Shown piece by piece: positions 17,520-25,629 of a DNA stretch of 64,000 nucleotides (within the stretch, counting starts at the first letter, position 1; each line of letters starts with the position of its first letter). Made by a program: the position numbers and the translations under genes. The notes beneath the pieces were generated by a model, which was not told where the DNA came from, did not search any database, and worked only from the letters and a program-made list of their open reading frames with translations. Origin of the DNA: DATDAH01 sp963845425 (GTDB taxonomy: Bacteria; Actinomycetota; Acidimicrobiia; Acidimicrobiales; DATDAH01); contig CAWJSC010000005.1 in the NCBI GenBank assembly GCA_963845425.1, positions 62,001 through 126,000 of the forward strand, given 5' to 3'.

Positions 17520-18490
17520 GCGCGACCGTTGCCGTCGACGTCCACCTCGACGCCGCCGACTGGGCCGAGGCCCGCGACGCCGAGACGCTCGAAGGCCTCA
17601 CCTCGACGCCGAGGACCCTGTCCCCGGTCTGGTTCTACGACGAGCGGGGCAGCGAGCTCTTCGACGAGATCACCCGCCTCGACGAGTACTACCCGACCCG
17701 CGCCGAGCGGGCGATCCTGTCGTCGCACGCGGGTGACATCGCCCGCCTCGCCGGTGCGTCGACGTTGGTGGAGCTCGGTTCGGGCACGTCGGACAAGACC
17801 CGGCTGCTCATCGAGGCGATGGCGACCGCCGGGGGGCTGGACCGCTTCGTGCCCTTCGACGTGAGCGAGGCGACTCTGCGAGCGGCGGCTTCGTCGCTGG
17901 CCGTCGAGTACGGCCTTGCCGTGCAGGCTGTAGTCGGTGACTTCCACCGGCACCTAGGGCGGATCCCCCGCACCGGCAAGCGGCTGATCGCCTTCCTCGG
18001 CGGCACCATCGGCAACTTCGACCCGTTCCAGCGCCGGCGGTTCCTCATGGACCTCGACGCCTCAATGGACCACAACGAGTGGTTCCTGTTGGGCACTGAC
18101 CTGGTGAAGGACCCGGCCCGTCTCGTCGCGGCCTACGACGACGCCTGTGGCGTCACCGCCGAGTTCAACCGCAACGCCCTGCGGGTCCTGAACCGGGAGC
18201 TCGACGCAGACTTCGACGTCGGCGCCTTCGAGCACGTGGCCCGCTGGAACCCTGCTGAGTCCTGGATCGAGATGTGGCTTCGGTCGAGCCGGGCCCGGCA
18301 CGTTCGGGTCGACGGCCTCGACCTGGACCTGGACATCGCCGAGGGTGAGGAGATCCGGACCGAGATCTCGGCCAAGTTCACTCCCGACGGCCTGCGCGAG
18401 GAGCTCTGGCAGGCGGGTTTCGTCGTCGAGGCGAGCTGGGCCGACCCGGCGGGCGACTTCCTGCTCACCCTGGCCCACCCCTACTGCTGA
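17516..18490 (+). CDS. egtD: EgtD, histidine N-alpha-methyltransferase
   Basis: 324-residue SAM-dependent enzyme that trimethylates histidine to hercynine, the first step to ergothioneine. Family landmarks are clear: SPVWFYDERGSELFDEIT, LVELGSGTSDKT (SAM-binding loop), FLGGTIGNF and LLGTDLVKD. Length is that of mycobacterial EgtD (about 320). GTG 17516 overlaps the egtB stop. The reading frame ends in HPYC followed by TGA, after which a DUF1801 remnant continues in the same frame. Confidence 0.94.
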   Translation: MSATVAVDVHLDAADWAEARDAETLEGLTSTPRTLSPVWFYDERGSELFDEITRLDEYYPTRAERAILSSHAGDIARLAGASTLVELGSGTSDKTRLLIEAMATAGGLDRFVPFDVSEATLRAAASSLAVEYGLAVQAVVGDFHRHLGRIPRTGKRLIAFLGGTIGNFDPFQRRRFLMDLDASMDHNEWFLLGTDLVKDPARLVAAYDDACGVTAEFNRNALRVLNRELDADFDVGAFEHVARWNPAESWIEMWLRSSRARHVRVDGLDLDLDIAEGEEIRTEISAKFTPDGLREELWQAGFVVEASWADPAGDFLLTLAHPYC

Positions 18491-18790
18491 GCGGGAAGGC
18501 CGGCCGGGGGCACCGAGCAGGCCATCATCGGCTACGGCGACATCGTCCAGGCCCGCCCCAAGGGGCCTGACGTCGAATGGTTCGCGGTGGGCCTGGCCCG
18601 CCAGAAGCGCAATGTGAGCCTCTACATCAACGCCGTGGAGGACGGACAGTACGTCGGTCAGGCCTACGCCGATCGCCTCGGGAAGGTGAAGGCCGGCGCC
18701 GCCAGTCTCGCCTTCCGGCGGCTGGAGGACATCGACCTCGCCGTGCTCGACGAACTGCTGGCCCACGTCGAGCGGGTCACGCCCCGCTGA
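18491..18790 (+). pseudogene. N-terminally truncated DUF1801 (YdhG-like) remnant
   Basis: After the egtD stop the same frame stays open to 18790 and encodes the C-terminal two thirds of a DUF1801 domain: IIGYGDIV..., EWFAVGLARQKRNVSLYI, RLGKVKAGAASLAFRRLEDIDL. Intact members run about 120-140 residues with an N-terminal helical part that is missing here, and no start codon precedes the conserved block (first GTG is 18587, inside it). I read this as a gene remnant joined to the end of egtD by deletion. A 67-residue product from 18587 is possible. Confidence 0.6.
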
Positions 18791-18799
18791 CGGGCGCGG

Positions 18800-19459
18800 T
18801 CAGGTCTTCCAGGTGCTCCAGAGGTTGCCGCGGACGAACTCGTAGACGCCCGTGAAGTCGGCGGTGTTCTTCTCGGGGATGGGCACTGCCTGGCCGAGGG
18901 CCTTGGCCCCCCAGATGATGCGGGCGTTGTGCTCGACGCACAGCCCCGTGTGCAGGGCGTCGGCGGGGTCCTTGCCGATGCAGAGGATCCCGTGGTTGGC
19001 CATGAGCGCCGCCGATCGGTCGCCGAGGTGGGTGACGATCTCGTCGGCCAGTTCGTCGCTGCCGGTCGGCTTGTAGGCCGCGATGGGCACGTCGCCGCCG
19101 ACGTAGACCACGAACTCCTCGATGACCGCCGGGATGGGCTGGCGCACCAGGGCGAACATGGAGGCGTAGGTGGCGTGGCAGTGCAGCACACCGCCGACCT
19201 CGTCGTGCTCCCGGTAGCAGGCCAGGTGGAGGGCCTTCTCGCTGGTGGGCCCTCGCTCGCCGTCGACCACGTCGCCGTCGAGGTCGACCACCACCAGGTC
19301 GTCCACGGTCATGGTCTCGTAGGCCACCGAGGACGGGGTCATGACCACGTTGCCGTCGGGCATTCGGCCCGAGACGTTGCCGGCCGTCCCCGACACGAGA
19401 CCTCTGGTGACCATGTCCTGGGTGGCCTGCAGCACCGCTTCGTGGGTGGGCGAGCTCAC
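18800..19459 (-). CDS. Class II aldolase/adducin family (fuculose-phosphate aldolase-like)
   Basis: 219-residue zinc aldolase. The catalytic and metal set of FucA-type enzymes is present at near-identical positions: Glu74 (TSEKALH), His93 and His95 (LHCHATYAS) and His156 (MANHGILC), with the substrate-phosphate loop GNVSGR at 28-33. GTG 19459 overlaps the upstream dehydrogenase stop by 4 bases. Paired with a 2-hydroxyacid dehydrogenase, it may split a C4-C6 hydroxy-acid or sugar phosphate; the exact substrate is open. Confidence 0.87.
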   Translation of the reverse strand: MSSPTHEAVLQATQDMVTRGLVSGTAGNVSGRMPDGNVVMTPSSVAYETMTVDDLVVVDLDGDVVDGERGPTSEKALHLACYREHDEVGGVLHCHATYASMFALVRQPIPAVIEEFVVYVGGDVPIAAYKPTGSDELADEIVTHLGDRSAALMANHGILCIGKDPADALHTGLCVEHNARIIWGAKALGQAVPIPEKNTADFTGVYEFVRGNLWSTWKT

Positions 19460-20430
19460 GAAAGCACCTCCGGGTTGGCGCAGTGGACGGGACGCTCGCC
19501 GGCCAGCAGGCGGACGATGTCGTCGGCCACCAGTTTGGAGTGGTTGGCCTCGGTGTCGTAGGTCGCGCCCCCGATGTGCGGGGTCAGGACCACGTTGGCC
19601 ATCGCCTGCAGCGGGTGGTCGGTGGGCAGGTTCTCGCCCTCGAAGTGGTCGAGGCCGGCCGCGCCAAGGTGGCCGGAGGCCAGGGCCGCGGTGAGGGCGT
19701 CGATGTCGTGCAGCGCGGCCCGGGCGGTGTTCACGTAGACCGAGCCGGGCTTCATCCGGGCGAACTGGTCGGTGCCCATGAGGCCGATGCTGTCGGGGGT
19801 GACCATGGCGTGCATGGACACCACGTCGGCCTCGGCCAGGAGGTCGTCCAGGTGGTGGGTGGCCGCGTCGTTGAACGGGTCGTAGCTGATGACCCGCATG
19901 CCCAGGCCCTCGAAGCGCCACGCCGCGGCCCGCCCGACCGAGCCCAGGCCGATGATGCCCGCCGTCTGTCCGGCGATCTGCCAGGCCCGGTAGCGCTGGT
20001 AGGGAATGGTCCCGCCCGAGTAGACGGTGCCGGCGCGCACGTCCCTGTCGGCGGGGACGATGCCCCGGGTGGCGGCCAGGAGCAGGCCGACGGCCAGCTC
20101 GGCCACACCGTCGGCGTTGCGGCCGGGGGCGTGCAGGACGGGGATGCCGCGCTCGGTGGCGCCGGCGACATCCACGTTGGTGGGGTCGCCGCGGGTCGAG
20201 CCGATGACGCGGAGGCCGGCGTCGAGCACGGCGCCCGTGCACGAGTCGGCTTCGCACACGACGATGTCGGCGCCCACCTCGGCGATGCGGGCGGCCAGCG
20301 CCTCCTCGTTCATGAGTCGGAGCGGGGTGTGGTCGATCCAGGGGTCGTACACCACCTCGGCCACGCCCTCGAGGGTGGCCAGGCCCTCGCCCCGGAAGGG
20401 GGCGGTCACCAGTGCCGTCGGTCGACTCAC
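19456..20430 (-). CDS. D-isomer 2-hydroxyacid dehydrogenase (phosphoglycerate dehydrogenase-like)
   Basis: 324-residue NAD-dependent dehydrogenase. Visible features: nucleotide fold IIGLGSVGRAAAWRF, catalytic Arg in NTARAALHD, Glu in LDHFEGE and His in LTPHIGGAT. Start GTG 20430 is preferred over upstream codons because a -10 hexamer TAGTGT ends 8 bases before it, giving a leaderless mRNA, and because upstream codons run through the operator palindrome. First gene of a two-gene operon with the aldolase; divergent from the amidohydrolase, sharing operator site 2. Confidence 0.88.
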   Translation of the reverse strand: MSRPTALVTAPFRGEGLATLEGVAEVVYDPWIDHTPLRLMNEEALAARIAEVGADIVVCEADSCTGAVLDAGLRVIGSTRGDPTNVDVAGATERGIPVLHAPGRNADGVAELAVGLLLAATRGIVPADRDVRAGTVYSGGTIPYQRYRAWQIAGQTAGIIGLGSVGRAAAWRFEGLGMRVISYDPFNDAATHHLDDLLAEADVVSMHAMVTPDSIGLMGTDQFARMKPGSVYVNTARAALHDIDALTAALASGHLGAAGLDHFEGENLPTDHPLQAMANVVLTPHIGGATYDTEANHSKLVADDIVRLLAGERPVHCANPEVLS

Positions 20431-20438
20431 GGCCCGGG

Positions 20439-20444
20439 ACACTA
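20439..20444 (-). promoter_or_regulatory. -10 hexamer TAGTGT, leaderless promoter of the 2-hydroxyacid dehydrogenase
   Basis: TAGTGT on the minus strand, then 8 bases, then GTG 20430. The operator at 20457-20478 covers the matching -35 position. Confidence 0.5.
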
Positions 20445-20456
20445 CGCCCGAACGCG

Positions 20457-20478
20457 TACCTGACACGCGTGTCAGGTA
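20457..20478. promoter_or_regulatory. Operator palindrome, site 2 (best copy, divergent promoter)
   Basis: Perfect 22-bp palindrome TACCTGACACGCGTGTCAGGTA. It lies between the divergent 2-hydroxyacid dehydrogenase and amidohydrolase starts, over the -35 region of both leaderless promoters. It defines the full-length form of the seven-copy motif. Confidence 0.8.
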
Positions 20479-20484
20479 GGGGAC

Positions 20485-20490
20485 TACGCT
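20485..20490 (+). promoter_or_regulatory. -10 hexamer TACGCT, leaderless promoter of amidohydrolase 1
   Basis: TACGCT, 7-base gap, then GTG 20498. TGACAC in the operator (20461-20466) is positioned as a -35 element with an 18-base spacer. Confidence 0.55.
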
Positions 20491-20497
20491 CGAGGCC

Positions 20498-21727
20498 GTG
20501 GACCTGCCGAAGATCATCAGCGTGGACGACCACGTCGTCGAGCCCCCCCATGTCTGGCAGACGTGGCTACCCGAGAGGTACCGGGAGCGGGGCCCGAGGG
20601 TGGAGGCCAGGAAGTGGGGGGCGTTCCGGCACAAGGCGGGCGCCCGCTACGACATGACCGAAGACCCCGACGGCGAGTGGGGCGACGCCTGGTACTACGA
20701 CGGCAAGCTCATCTACGTCCACAAGCGCTTCGTCGCCATCCCCTCCGTGGCGACGACCGAGGACGACGCCGGCCGCATCGAGTTCGACCGGTCGCACATG
20801 ACGATGACGCCCGTCACCTATGACGAGATGCGGCCCGGCTGCTGGCAGGTCGAGGCGCGGATCAAGGACTTCGACCTGAACTGGGTGGACGGCTCCCTGC
20901 CGTTTCCGACCTTCCCGCGCTTCTGCGGCCAGACCTTCTATGAGGGCGACGACAAGGAGCTCGGCCTGGCCTGTGTGCAGGCCTACAACGACTGGATGGT
21001 CGAGGAGTGGTGCGGCCCGTCGCGGGGCTACAACATCCCGCTCGGCCTCATCCCGCTCTGGGACGTCGAACTGGCCGCGGCGGAGACCCAGCGCAACGCC
21101 GACCGCGGGGTGCGAGCCATCTGCTTCAGTGAGCTGCCCCACCACCTGAAGTTGCCGACCATCCACAGCGGCTACTGGGACCCGCTCTTCCAGGTCTGCA
21201 ACGACAACGGCGTGACCGTCTGCATGCACATCGGCTCGTCGTCGACCACGCCGTTGGCGTCGCCGGACGCCCCCAAGGCCGTGGGCGGGATGATCGCCTT
21301 CAACAACTGCATGGCGTCGATGGGTGACTGGCTGTTCTCCCGGAAGTTGATCGAGTTCCCCGAGCTCAAGCTGGCCTTCTCCGAGGGCCAGATCGGCTGG
21401 ATCCCCTACGCCCTCGAGCGGGCCGACACGGTGTGGGACCACCACGACAGCTGGATGAACTCCAAGAGCCGGATTCCTGAGCCGCCGTCCACCTACTACT
21501 ACGGGCGCATCTTCGGGTGCTTCACCGCTGATCGCCACGGCCTGGCCAACCTCGAGGCGGTCGGTCCCGACAACATCTGCTTTGAGACCGACTACCCCCA
21601 CACCGACACCACCTGGCCCCACTCCCGGGAGTACGCCGAGAAGATGGTGGCGGGGTTGGACGACGAGGCGATCTACAAGATCTTGCGGGGGAACGCGATC
21701 AAGATGTTGGAGTTGGACAGGGTGTAG
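20498..21727 (+). CDS. Amidohydrolase_2 (ACMSD-like) family protein, copy 1
   Basis: 409-residue metal-dependent hydrolase or decarboxylase of the TIM-barrel amidohydrolase_2 family. It has the N-terminal VDDHVVEPP motif (D10-x-H12), the mid-barrel CMHIGSSS histidine, LAFSEGQIGW and the C-terminal FETDYPHTDTTWPHS metal-site region. Close in layout to the second copy at 38748, which shares SVDDHVVEPP, HIGSSS, IGWIPY and CDYPHSD-type blocks. Such proteins are numerous in mycobacteria and marine actinobacteria near CoA-dependent catabolic genes. Leaderless start at GTG 20498. Substrate unknown. Confidence 0.87.
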   Translation: MDLPKIISVDDHVVEPPHVWQTWLPERYRERGPRVEARKWGAFRHKAGARYDMTEDPDGEWGDAWYYDGKLIYVHKRFVAIPSVATTEDDAGRIEFDRSHMTMTPVTYDEMRPGCWQVEARIKDFDLNWVDGSLPFPTFPRFCGQTFYEGDDKELGLACVQAYNDWMVEEWCGPSRGYNIPLGLIPLWDVELAAAETQRNADRGVRAICFSELPHHLKLPTIHSGYWDPLFQVCNDNGVTVCMHIGSSSTTPLASPDAPKAVGGMIAFNNCMASMGDWLFSRKLIEFPELKLAFSEGQIGWIPYALERADTVWDHHDSWMNSKSRIPEPPSTYYYGRIFGCFTADRHGLANLEAVGPDNICFETDYPHTDTTWPHSREYAEKMVAGLDDEAIYKILRGNAIKMLELDRV

Positions 21728-21922
21728 GGGTCCGGGGCGGCGGAGGGCCCGCCCTTGCTCCTACGCAACGAACGAAACGTCGCGGCGGAAGGCCACCGCC
21801 GCCTCCCCCTGCGGTTGGGCCGGTAGATCGCCTCGGCCTCCCCGGGTGGGGAGGGGTGGGCTGGAGTGGGGCGTGCTTCGTCACGGTCCGTGGTCGCCAG
21901 TGGGGGATGGCCAGGCTTGCTC

Positions 21923-21972
21923 GTTCTGGCGCCTGATTCTCCGGCTATGACCGGCAAATCAGGCGCCAGAAC
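21923..21972. repeat. Dispersed hairpin R2 (CGTTCTGG family)
   Basis: Perfect 16-bp arms GTTCTGGCGCCTGATT (21923-21938) and complement (21957-21972); the 18-base loop contains its own CCGG...CCGG mini-stem. Confidence 0.85.
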
Positions 21973-22020
21973 AGGGATCGATCACTCCGGGTGAGACTTG
22001 CGCGGGCAGGACATCCGGCG

Positions 22021-22080
22021 TGCCCCCGACGACGGGCGGCTCGACCCCACGCCCCCGTTCTTGCCATCGGTCTGTCCAGC
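22021..22080. repeat. Second intergenic repeat, copy A
   Basis: Starts TGCCCCCGACGACGGGCGGC. Related to copies B and C at 60159 and 60231; the first about 32 bases align best. It lies about 35 bases beyond the SDR stop. Confidence 0.5.
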
Positions 22081-22115
22081 CCGCCGACGTGACGTTGGGG
22101 TCCCCAGCCCGGCTC

Positions 22116-22910
22116 CTAAAGCAGCTGGACGGGGATGGTGAAGGCGGGGTGTTCGGCGCCGCCGTCGACTTCGAAGACCTTGCCGGTGACCCAGGAGCTG
22201 GCGGGGCTGGTGAGGTAGACGACGCAGGCGGCGATGTCGTCGGGTCGGCCGACGCGTTGCATGGGGGTGTTGGCCTCCATCTGGTGGCGGATGGTGTCAT
22301 CGGTGAGGACCGAGGCGAGGGCGTCGGTCTCGACGCCTCCCACTTCGATGGCGTTGATGCGGACCTTCGGGGCGAGCTCGGTGGCCAGCTGCCTGGTCAT
22401 GAAGCTGAGGCCGGCCTTGGCCGTGCCGTAGGCGGTGAAGTTGGGCTGGACCATGGATGCCGCTCGGCTGCTGATGTTGACGACGGTGCCACCGCCCGCG
22501 GTGTCGACCATCACGGGTACGACGAAGCGGGTGAGCAGGAAGGGGGAGACGACGTTGAAGCGGAGCGCTCGCTCGAACGCGGCCTCGCCGGTGCGCATCG
22601 CCGGCTGGGGCGGCCAGCCACCGGCGTTGTTCACCAGGATGTCGATGCGCCCGAACGCCTCGACCGCCGAGGCCACGAGATGCTCGAGCTGCTCCCGCTC
22701 CAGCACGTCGGTGGGCACCGCCAGCGCCCGTCGCCCCGCGGCCTCGACGGTCGCAGCCGTGCGCTCCAGGTCCTCCCGCGTGCGGGCGGCGACCACCACG
22801 TCGGCCCCCGCCTCCGCCAGCGCCTTCGCCGTGCCGGCGCCGATGCCCTTCCCGGCTCCCGTCACGATGGCCACACGATCGGTCAGGGCGAACTGCTCCA
22901 GGATCCCCAT
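22116..22910 (-). CDS. Short-chain dehydrogenase/reductase (7-alpha-HSDH-like)
   Basis: 264-residue classical SDR. Cofactor motif TGAGKGIGAG near residue 18, NNAGG, catalytic Ser in NISSRAAS and Tyr-x3-Lys in YGTAKAG; ends with the usual GKVFEVDGGAEHP. The sequence style is that of glucose or hydroxysteroid dehydrogenases (about 250-265 residues), but the substrate is open. Start ATG 22910 gives MGILEQFALTDRVAIVTGAG. Monocistronic as far as can be seen; hairpin R7 lies just upstream and copy A of the second repeat just downstream. Confidence 0.87.
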   Translation of the reverse strand: MGILEQFALTDRVAIVTGAGKGIGAGTAKALAEAGADVVVAARTREDLERTAATVEAAGRRALAVPTDVLEREQLEHLVASAVEAFGRIDILVNNAGGWPPQPAMRTGEAAFERALRFNVVSPFLLTRFVVPVMVDTAGGGTVVNISSRAASMVQPNFTAYGTAKAGLSFMTRQLATELAPKVRINAIEVGGVETDALASVLTDDTIRHQMEANTPMQRVGRPDDIAACVVYLTSPASSWVTGKVFEVDGGAEHPAFTIPVQLL

Positions 22911-22934
22911 CCCCCGTGTCTAGCCCCACCCCGT

Positions 22935-22986
22935 CGTTCTGGTCCCAGCCATGTCCACCGGGGCGCGCGCTGGTGGTACCAGAACG
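22935..22986. repeat. Dispersed hairpin R7 (CGTTCTGG family, divergent interior)
   Basis: Arms CGTTCTGGT (22935-22943) and ACCAGAACG (22978-22986), with an inner CCAGC/GCTGG pairing. It sits in the divergent gap between the SDR and the fused ETF gene. Confidence 0.7.
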
Positions 22987-23023
22987 GTGGCCGGGGCCGG
23001 TCGGAGGCGTTCGCCGGCGCTCC

Positions 23024-23029
23024 TAGGGT
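23024..23029 (+). promoter_or_regulatory. -10 hexamer TAGGGT, leaderless promoter of the ETF gene
   Basis: TAGGGT, 7-base gap, then GTG 23037. This decides the start, since the frame is open far upstream. Confidence 0.5.
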
Positions 23030-23036
23030 GCGGGCC

Positions 23037-24881
23037 GTGTCGACGCCCTTGCGCATCGCCGTGCTGGTGAAGCAGATCCCGGCCTTCGAGGCCATGGCGC
23101 TGGGCCCGGACGGGCGGTTGGTCCGCGAGGGCCTGGCCCTCGAGATGAACGCCTACTGCCGGCGGGCGGTCGCCCTCGGCTGCGAGGTGGCGGGTTCGAC
23201 CGGCGGCTCGATGACGGTGTTCACCCTCGGCCCGCCTGCAGCCGAGGACGTGCTGCGGGAGGCCATCGCCTGGGGGTCGGCCAACGGCCTGACCGTCGAC
23301 GGCGTGCTGGTCAGCGACCCCGCCTTCGCCGGCTCCGACACCCTGGCCACGGCCAAGGCGCTGGCCGCCGCGGTGACCCACGAGGGCCCGTTCGACCTGG
23401 TGCTGGTCGGGCGCAACTCGGTGGACGCCGACACCGGCCAGGTGGGTCCGCAACTGGCCCAGCTCCTCGACCTCCCGTTTGCCACCGGTGTCCGGGAGTT
23501 CACGCTGCGGGAAGGGGACGTGCGGGTCCGCCTGGAGCACGACGACGAGTGGGTCGATGCGACCGTCAGTCTGCCGGCCCTGCTGTCCTGCGCCGAGCGC
23601 CTCATCGACCCCTGCAAGCAGCCGCCCGACGCCCGGGCCGCGGTGCCTGCGGAACGGCTGCGCACCCTGTCGGCGGCCGACCTGGGGCCGGGTCCCTGGG
23701 GGAGCGAGGCCAGTCCGACCTCGGTCGGCGACGTGCGCCTGCTGGAGGTCCAGCGCGTGGGCGAGATCCTGGTGGGCCCCATCTGGAGCCAGGTCGATCG
23801 CCTGGTCGCCGTGCTGGAGGACAGGGGGGTGCTGGATCCGGCCCCTCCCGTCGACGAGGTGGCACCGGTCGCACCGCCCTCAGGGGTTGACGGGCCCGTC
23901 ATCGCCGTGGTCGTCGAACCCGACCGGGACCGCCTCACCCGGGAGCTGCTGGGTGCCGCCGCCCGACTGGCCGGTCGGCTGCCCGGGGCGGTTGCCGCTA
24001 TCGGTGCTGCCCGCCCGCCCGCCGGGGTCCTCGGGACCTGGGGCGCCGACACCGTGGTGCACGTCGACCACGCTGAGGCTGCCGAGGACCCGACTGGCGT
24101 CGGTCCTTGGTCCGTCGGCGCGCTCCGTCCGTTGGTCGAGGAGGACGTGGCCGCCGGCATCGCCCTCTGGGCCAGCGCCGCCCGGCCGTGGGCGATCCTG
24201 GCACCGGGCACGGCCTGGGGTCGCGAGGTCGCGTCCCGGGTGGCGGCCACCCTCGGCGCCGGCCTGACCGGCGATGCCGTCGCCCTCACCATCGAGGACG
24301 GTCGCCTGGAGGCGCTCAAGCCGGCCTTCGGCGGTCGTCTCGCCGCGGTCATCACCGCCGACTCGCCGGTGCAGATGGCCACGGTCCGGGCGGGGATGCT
24401 GCCGCTGCCCTCACCGCGCGATCCGGTCGACGTGGTGGAGGAGTGGGTCCTGGTCGAGTGCCGTGGGCGCGTGGTGGTCCACGAGTGCACCCGGGATGAC
24501 GACTCCGACCTCATGGCCAACGCCGACGCCGTGGTCGGCGTCGGCCAGGGCGTGGACCCCGACCGCTACCCCGACCTGCGGCCGCTGCTGGACCTGCTCG
24601 GGGCCGAACTGGGAGCGACCCGCAAGGTCACCGACAACGGCTGGCTGCCGCGTGCCCGCCAGATCGGCATCACCGGCCACAGCATCTCGCCCCGCCTCTA
24701 CATCGGCCTCGGCCTCGGCGGGAAGTTCAACCACACCGTCGGGGTCCGGGCCAGCGGCACCATCGTCGCCGTCAACCCCGACCCCACCGCCCCGATCTTC
24801 GACTGGGTCGACGTCGGCCTCGTCGCCCGTTGGGAGGACGTCGTCCCCGAACTCGTCCGCCGACTGGTGGCGCGGCAGTGA
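23037..24881 (+). CDS. Electron transfer flavoprotein, beta and alpha subunits fused in one chain
   Basis: 614-residue protein combining ETF beta (about 1-270; begins LRIAVLVKQIP, with LVLVGRNSVDADTGQVGPQLAQLL) and ETF alpha (about 290-614; PVIAVVVEPD, then the FAD-binding QIGITGHSISPRLYIGLGLGG and TIVAVNPDPTAPIFDWVDVGLV). ETF is normally two genes; here the two halves form one open frame with a Pro-rich linker. It would carry electrons from the many acyl-CoA and N-methyl-amine dehydrogenases to the quinone pool. GTG 23037 is set by the -10 hexamer seven bases upstream. The stop overlaps the methyltransferase start by 4 bases. Confidence 0.88.
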   Translation: MSTPLRIAVLVKQIPAFEAMALGPDGRLVREGLALEMNAYCRRAVALGCEVAGSTGGSMTVFTLGPPAAEDVLREAIAWGSANGLTVDGVLVSDPAFAGSDTLATAKALAAAVTHEGPFDLVLVGRNSVDADTGQVGPQLAQLLDLPFATGVREFTLREGDVRVRLEHDDEWVDATVSLPALLSCAERLIDPCKQPPDARAAVPAERLRTLSAADLGPGPWGSEASPTSVGDVRLLEVQRVGEILVGPIWSQVDRLVAVLEDRGVLDPAPPVDEVAPVAPPSGVDGPVIAVVVEPDRDRLTRELLGAAARLAGRLPGAVAAIGAARPPAGVLGTWGADTVVHVDHAEAAEDPTGVGPWSVGALRPLVEEDVAAGIALWASAARPWAILAPGTAWGREVASRVAATLGAGLTGDAVALTIEDGRLEALKPAFGGRLAAVITADSPVQMATVRAGMLPLPSPRDPVDVVEEWVLVECRGRVVVHECTRDDDSDLMANADAVVGVGQGVDPDRYPDLRPLLDLLGAELGATRKVTDNGWLPRARQIGITGHSISPRLYIGLGLGGKFNHTVGVRASGTIVAVNPDPTAPIFDWVDVGLVARWEDVVPELVRRLVARQ

Positions 24882-25489
24882 CCGACTTCCCTCCGGGGTT
24901 CTTCGAGCGGCAGGACGAGGGGCCGGACACCGCCTTCTACCGGCCAGGCCGTTTCGTGACCCACATCGACGACGGGGCTGTCGCCGCGGTCGGGTCGCTC
25001 TACACCGAACTCGGTGTCAACGGACGGGTGCTGGACCTGATGGCGTCCTGGGTGTCCCACTTCGACGAGCCGCCCGAGCACCTCACCGTGCTGGGGATGA
25101 ATCAGCGGGAGCTCGAGGACAACCCCGTCGCCGTCGAGCGGGTCGTCCACGACCTGAACGCCGACCCGACCCTGCCCTTCGCCGACGGCGCCTTTGACGA
25201 CGCCGTCTGCTGCGTGTCGGTCGACTACCTGACGCGCCCGGTCGCGGTGTTCACCGAGGTGGCCCGGGTCCTGCGCCCCGAGGGCCGGCTCGTCACCACG
25301 TTCTCCAACCGGTGCTTCCCGACCAAAGCCATCCGGGGTTGGCTGGCCAACCACGACGAGGGCCGGTGCGGCATCGTGTCCGCCTACTTCGAGGCCAGCG
25401 GCGGGTTCGGCCCGCCGATCGTCGACATCCGGGTCCCGGCGGGCCGGGGTGTCGACCCCCTCTACGCCGTCTGGGCGGGGCGTCGCTGA
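24878..25489 (+). CDS. Class I SAM-dependent methyltransferase-like protein
   Basis: 203 residues. The Rossmann core reads VLDLMASWVSHF (motif I position, but without the usual GxGxG), DLNADPTLPFADGAFDDAVCCVSVDYL (motif II/III) and VLRPEGRLVTTFSNRCFP (post-motif). The altered glycine loop is typical of a branch linked to other small-molecule operons, so activity is not certain. Translationally coupled to the fused ETF by a 4-base overlap, an unusual partner; the substrate is unknown. Confidence 0.75.
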   Translation: MTDFPPGFFERQDEGPDTAFYRPGRFVTHIDDGAVAAVGSLYTELGVNGRVLDLMASWVSHFDEPPEHLTVLGMNQRELEDNPVAVERVVHDLNADPTLPFADGAFDDAVCCVSVDYLTRPVAVFTEVARVLRPEGRLVTTFSNRCFPTKAIRGWLANHDEGRCGIVSAYFEASGGFGPPIVDIRVPAGRGVDPLYAVWAGRR

Positions 25490-25629
25490 ATCGCCGTTCC
25501 GGCCCGGGAGGGCGGGTTGGGGCACGCGTCAGGCCGCTTGGAGCACTTGTCGGGCAATGGCTCACAAGTGGCACAGCCAGGGCCGATGGCAGAGGGAACC
25601 GTTCGTCGAGACGAGAGGGGGAGGGCCCT

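Larger units (their letters stand above)
21728..22115. other. 388-bp non-coding gap with two repeat elements
   Basis: Between the convergent amidohydrolase and SDR genes. It holds hairpin R2 (21923-21972) and copy A of the second intergenic repeat (22021-22080). I see no coding frame with coherent codon use, no RNA gene and no promoter facing out. Confidence 0.6.

Noticed and set aside
18488..18490. egtD TGA as a second selenocysteine codon joining egtD to DUF1801
   Set aside because: EgtD has its normal full length at this stop, no Cys is expected there and no SECIS-like loop of the right form follows.
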